From Udaeobacter sp963725505 (GTDB lineage Bacteria; Verrucomicrobiota; Verrucomicrobiia; Chthoniobacterales; UBA10450): 64,000 nucleotides of DNA. Below the pieces are notes generated by a model. That model saw only the letters and a program-made list of their open reading frames with translations, searched no databases and was not told the DNA's origin. This document shows, in pieces, positions 61,256 to 64,000 of the stretch. A program made the position numbers and the translations under genes. The stretch spans positions 1 through 64,000 of the forward strand of contig CAVRYN010000007.1 in NCBI GenBank assembly GCA_963725505.1, read 5' to 3'. Positions within the stretch are counted from its first letter, which is position 1. Each line of letters starts with the position of its first letter.

Positions 61256-62989
61256 TCATGGCCGAGGCGCAGCAGTCGGGCGCGGCCTGGGCGTCGGAGT
61301 TGGTCTCGGCGGCAGCTCCGCGCAATATCTCCCGCCACTGTCCAAAGCGTTGATGCCATCAGGAGTTCCGCCCCAAACGATCATTTCACTGCTAGTCCAA
61401 ACTGCCGCGTAAGGTTCTCGCGCAACGGGCGCATTAATAGTGCTGGTGGGTGTCCAGCTATCAGTGCTGGGATTGTATCTCCCGCCAGTGTTAAAGGCGA
61501 CGCCGGTGCCAAGTCCGCCCCAGACAATCATCTCACTGCCGGTCCAAACTGCCGCGTGTGAGTCTCGCGCAACAGGCGCATTAGTGGTGCTGGTGGGTGT
61601 CCAGCTATCAGTGCTGGGATTGTATCTTCCTCCAGTGTTCAAAATGACGCCGCCGTTAAGTCCGCCCCAGACAATCATCTCACTGCCGGTCCAGACTGCC
61701 GTGTGAAGGAATCGCCCCTCGGGCGCATTAGTGGTGCTGGTGGGTGTCCAGCTATTAGTGCTGGGATTGTATCTCCCGCCAGTGTTCAAATAGCTGGTGC
61801 CATCAAATCCGCCCCAGACGATCATCTCACTGCCGGTCCAAACTGCCGCGTGTGAGTCTCGCGCACTGGGCGCATTAGTGGTGCTGGTGGCTGTCCAGGC
61901 GTCAGCGCTGGGGTTGTACCTCCCGCCAGTGTTCAAAGGGCTCCCGTTGGTTCCGCCCCAGACGATCATCTCACTGCCGGTCCAAACTGCCGTGTGGAAT
62001 TTTCGCGCACTGGGCGCATTAGTGGTGCTGGTCGCTGTCCAGGTGTTAGTGCTGGGATTGTATCTCCCGCCAGTGTTCAAATAGCTGGTGCCATCAGGAG
62101 TTCCGCCCCAGACGATCATCTCACTGCCGGTCCAAACTGCCGTGTGGAATTCTCGCACACTGGTCGCATTAGTGGTGCTGGTCGCTGTCCAGCTATCCGT
62201 GCTGGGATTGTATCGCCCGCCAGTGTTCGAACGGTTGATGCCATCAGGAGTTCCGCCCCAGACAATCATCTCACTGCCGGTCCAAACTCCCGTGTGCCTG
62301 AATCGCGCAGCCGGCGCATTAGTAGTGCTGGTCGCCGTCCAGGTGTTATCGGCGCACGGATCAATCTCTGGAAGAGCGTAGGTAGCGGTGCCTAGCGTTG
62401 TGATACTAAATTTGTTGCTGGCAGCTTGGGTTCGTAGCAACGCAAAGCGCTGGCCTTTGTCGTGGTCGGATAACTCGGCGATCAGGCGTTCCGTTAACAC
62501 CGGCATGGCCAGGCACTCAGCAATAACAAAGGGATCGTTTCCAAGAGCCTGAAACAATTCCCGAAGAACTTCCGGCTGTTTTGTGTTCCGCGCCATTCGA
62601 TCCATCTCGGCTTGGAGCTGCTCGGGCGTGATCGGTCGGTGCCAGTATTCGGCTAGCAGCTCGGAGTTGCGCAGATATTCTTCCACCTTTGCTTCGATCT
62701 GCGCCTGCGACATGATTTTCTCCAGCGCCGGTTTCGGTCTGGACTGCTCGCCGCGACTGCGGGGCCAGATGCGATGCCGCCAGTACACATCTTCAATGGC
62801 GCGCTGATACGCGACCCGCTCCGCGAAGCTGAGGATCCTTGTCTGTTTCGATGACGTCGCCGATGTCGTTAGGCCATCGAAGCTCCGTTCAGCGAGGGCG
62901 AATGGCATCGCGCAAATGGCCAGGAGCAGAAGCAGGTAAAACGCGCTTCGAAGGATTTGGGCTTTAGTGTTGGAATTGGATTTTTTCAT
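61256..62989 (-). CDS. Secreted kelch-repeat protein
   Basis: 577 residues. Signal peptide (AFYLLLLLAICAMPFALA), then a helical region (residues about 60-190: EKIMSQAQIEAKVEEYLRNS, LTERLIAELSDHDKGQRFAL) like the N-terminal part of SurA/PPIC-type proteins, then seven kelch blades of about 47 residues (TWTATSTTNAP..R..HTAVWTGSEMIVWGG, NTGGRYNPSTD), and a PTPTPRPRPTAAPRP tail. The blades are nearly identical also at DNA level. Kelch propellers bind protein or sugar. No enzyme motif. Confidence 0.82.
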   Translation of the reverse strand: MKKSNSNTKAQILRSAFYLLLLLAICAMPFALAERSFDGLTTSATSSKQTRILSFAERVAYQRAIEDVYWRHRIWPRSRGEQSRPKPALEKIMSQAQIEAKVEEYLRNSELLAEYWHRPITPEQLQAEMDRMARNTKQPEVLRELFQALGNDPFVIAECLAMPVLTERLIAELSDHDKGQRFALLRTQAASNKFSITTLGTATYALPEIDPCADNTWTATSTTNAPAARFRHTGVWTGSEMIVWGGTPDGINRSNTGGRYNPSTDSWTATSTTNATSVREFHTAVWTGSEMIVWGGTPDGTSYLNTGGRYNPSTNTWTATSTTNAPSARKFHTAVWTGSEMIVWGGTNGSPLNTGGRYNPSADAWTATSTTNAPSARDSHAAVWTGSEMIVWGGFDGTSYLNTGGRYNPSTNSWTPTSTTNAPEGRFLHTAVWTGSEMIVWGGLNGGVILNTGGRYNPSTDSWTPTSTTNAPVARDSHAAVWTGSEMIVWGGLGTGVAFNTGGRYNPSTDSWTPTSTINAPVAREPYAAVWTSSEMIVWGGTPDGINALDSGGRYCAELPPRPTPTPRPRPTAAPRP

Positions 62990-63443
62990 CTGCCGTCCTC
63001 ACGTAAAACTAAGGGTTGCGTCTTGTATTCCAAAGCGAAATGTGATTCGTGAGGACCTGAGAAGTCGGCAGCAGCAAGCGTCTCAGGGGATTTTTTAAAT
63101 CTAGTCTCGGTCGGGGTCAGAAAAGTCCCGGGTGAAGCGCCATCTGTAGTTGAAGCGTTGGAAACGTGTCAACGCTTTTTCTTAAGAGGTCTTTGATCGC
63201 AAATCACCGAGCCGATGAAGGCGCAGGAGACTAACAATTTCGCAGTGGTGCAGGACCGCCCAAGGGATCGTGGCTACAGCCGACACTCGATCCGTCCGTC
63301 CGGCAGCATCATCCACCAGCTTGCCCGCTGTAGCCTCGCCAAGTTACAGCTGTTCGCTAATCGCACTGTCACTGATTGTAGGGCAACCGCATCGGGTTGC
63401 CCGGCAGGCGAAGCGCCTGCCCTACAAAATGATTCGCGAAACC
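62990..63443. other. Intergenic region with REPIN-like element
   Basis: No gene supported. 63377-63426 is a complete TGTAG...CTACA element. Upstream (63160-63200) is an A/T-rich spacer with no obvious promoter for either neighbour. Minus ORF 63274-63456 only translates the element. Confidence 0.55.
63377..63426. repeat. REPIN-like element, intergenic copy
   Basis: 50 bp: TGTAGGGCAACCGCATCGGG, then TTGCCCGGCAGGCGAAGCGC and CTGCCCTACA. Two hairpins (GGGCAACC/GGTTGCCC and GGCAGGCG/CGCCTGCC) between TGTAGGGC and GCCCTACA. The in-gene twin is at 63594-63650, 168 bp away. Confidence 0.85.
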
Positions 63444-64000
63444 TCACTGTGCGCATTCTTCGAACGCAGCGGGTTCACCGCGCAGATGAGCGAGGACTTC
63501 GCCTGCGAAATGCAGGGAGCCTGTGATCAAGATTGGATTTGGTTTTGCGCGCGCAAGCGCCAGCGCTTCATCAACCGATAGAGTGATGGAAATTGTAGGG
63601 CAACCCCGAACGCTTTCGGGGTTGCCGGCAGGCGACGCGCCCGCCCTACAAACAAAAGGAACGTTTGCCAAAACGTTCGCTAAAATTTCTGGCTGCGCTG
63701 CGCGGTCGCTCCGAATCTTGGGAAGAAGAATTGAATCAGCAATCGGCGCGAGCGTTTCACAAATGCCGCGCAAATCTTTGTCGGAAAGAACTGCGAGGAC
63801 CAGTGTTGCTTTCTGATTGCCAAAAATCTCGCGCCATGTTTCCGCGAGTATGCGTGCTGAGCAAGGATTATGCGCGCCATCGATAATTGTACGCTCGTCC
63901 CACTTCTGAAAACGCGCGGGCCACTCGATGTTGGCAACTCCGCGCGTAATGGATTTGTCGTCGATCTCGATCGTTGCGGCGTGGACGGCGGCGATCGCCA
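63444..64000 (-). CDS. folC: Folylpolyglutamate/dihydrofolate synthase FolC, 3' part
   Basis: The C-terminal Mur-ligase-like domain: ERTIIDGAHNPCSARILAET, LVLAVLSDKDLRGICETLAP and AKPNPILITGSLHFAGEVLA, ending at 63444. Its start lies beyond the window. FolC adds glutamates to folates. Residues CRAGASPAGNPESVRGCPT are the translation of a 57-bp REPIN-like element (63594-63650) inserted exactly in frame between ANVPFV and ISITLSVDEAL. The open frame is continuous over the whole element, so the gene probably tolerates it as a surface loop. Confidence 0.93.
   Translation of the reverse strand, partial: AIAAVHAATIEIDDKSITRGVANIEWPARFQKWDERTIIDGAHNPCSARILAETWREIFGNQKATLVLAVLSDKDLRGICETLAPIADSILLPKIRSDRAAQPEILANVLANVPFVCRAGASPAGNPESVRGCPTISITLSVDEALALARAKPNPILITGSLHFAGEVLAHLRGEPAAFEECAQ
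63594..63650. repeat. REPIN-like element inside folC
   Basis: 57 bp from TGTAGGGC to GCCCTACA, two inverted hairpins (GGCAACCCCGAACG/CTTTCGGGGTTGCC and GGCAGGCGACGCGCC). 57 is 19 codons and the element lies in phase, giving 19 residues. Same ends as 63377-63426. Confidence 0.9.

Overview
The window looks like a piece of a soil-type Verrucomicrobiota genome, most like the Chthoniobacterales. This rests on overall gene style: secreted Pro-Thr linkers, YadA-head-like and kelch repeat proteins, class I aldolase, a large one-subunit SdhC, and many dispersed palindromic repeats. It is not based on a 16S gene, which is absent. No tool was run; all calls are from reading the sequence.

Layout. 1-6.1 kb: frameshifted secreted repeat proteins (two tandem head-repeat paralogues, then a protein with a 53-residue repeat). 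6.2-12.9 kb: an ATP-grasp-like protein, ruvA, a membrane glycosyltransferase, a PAP2 phosphatase, tRNA-Ser, a PA0069-type radical SAM protein and a FecR-like lipoprotein. 13.4-16.2 kb: a small insert bounded by a 48-bp duplication of the tRNA-Glu 3' end, carrying a Cys-dependent phosphatase. 16.2-21.4 kb: a GIY-YIG nuclease between an inverted tRNA-Pro fragment and tRNA-Pro, then metH in two main parts. 21.6-31.2 kb: MFS transporter, amidase, polysaccharide deacetylase, the translation block ffh-rpsP-khpA-trmD, and fabF coupled to an SRPBCC protein. 31.7-40.9 kb: tRNA-Ala, a peptidoglycan-binding-like protein, oxalate decarboxylase, sulfite-oxidase-like protein, persulfide dioxygenase-rhodanese and sdhCAB in one direction. 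41-47.3 kb: methyltransferase, GT39-like enzyme, arsS, DoxX, a REP-associated tyrosine transposase (RAYT) and a fatty acid hydroxylase. 47.4-49.8 kb: an accessory island between 17-bp inverted repeats with broken FHA, PatG-like protease, transposase and higBA genes. 49.8-64 kb: transglutaminase, arsenosugar-type glycosyltransferase, pdxJ-acpS, two Cys-rich secreted proteins, aldolase, metG, a kelch protein and the 3' part of folC.

Two themes stand out. First, several families of short palindromic or heptanucleotide repeats lie between genes and also inside conserved enzymes (folC, trmD, metH, metG, fabF, a glycosyltransferase, an ATP-grasp-like protein), mostly read through as extra in-frame peptides. 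A RAYT flanked by REP-like hairpins is in the same window and is a candidate driver for at least one family. Second, more than twenty single-base frameshifts hit even essential genes, which points to assembly indels more than to gene decay; such genes are given here with full reconstructed extents.

Functional links: sulfite-oxidase-like, persulfide dioxygenase-rhodanese and sdhCAB could form a reduced-sulfur to sulfate route next to the quinone pool. ArsS and a TIGR04283-like glycosyltransferase point to arsenosugar synthesis. KhpA, Ffh, bS16 and TrmD form the usual translation-linked block, but rimM and rplS are not beside them.
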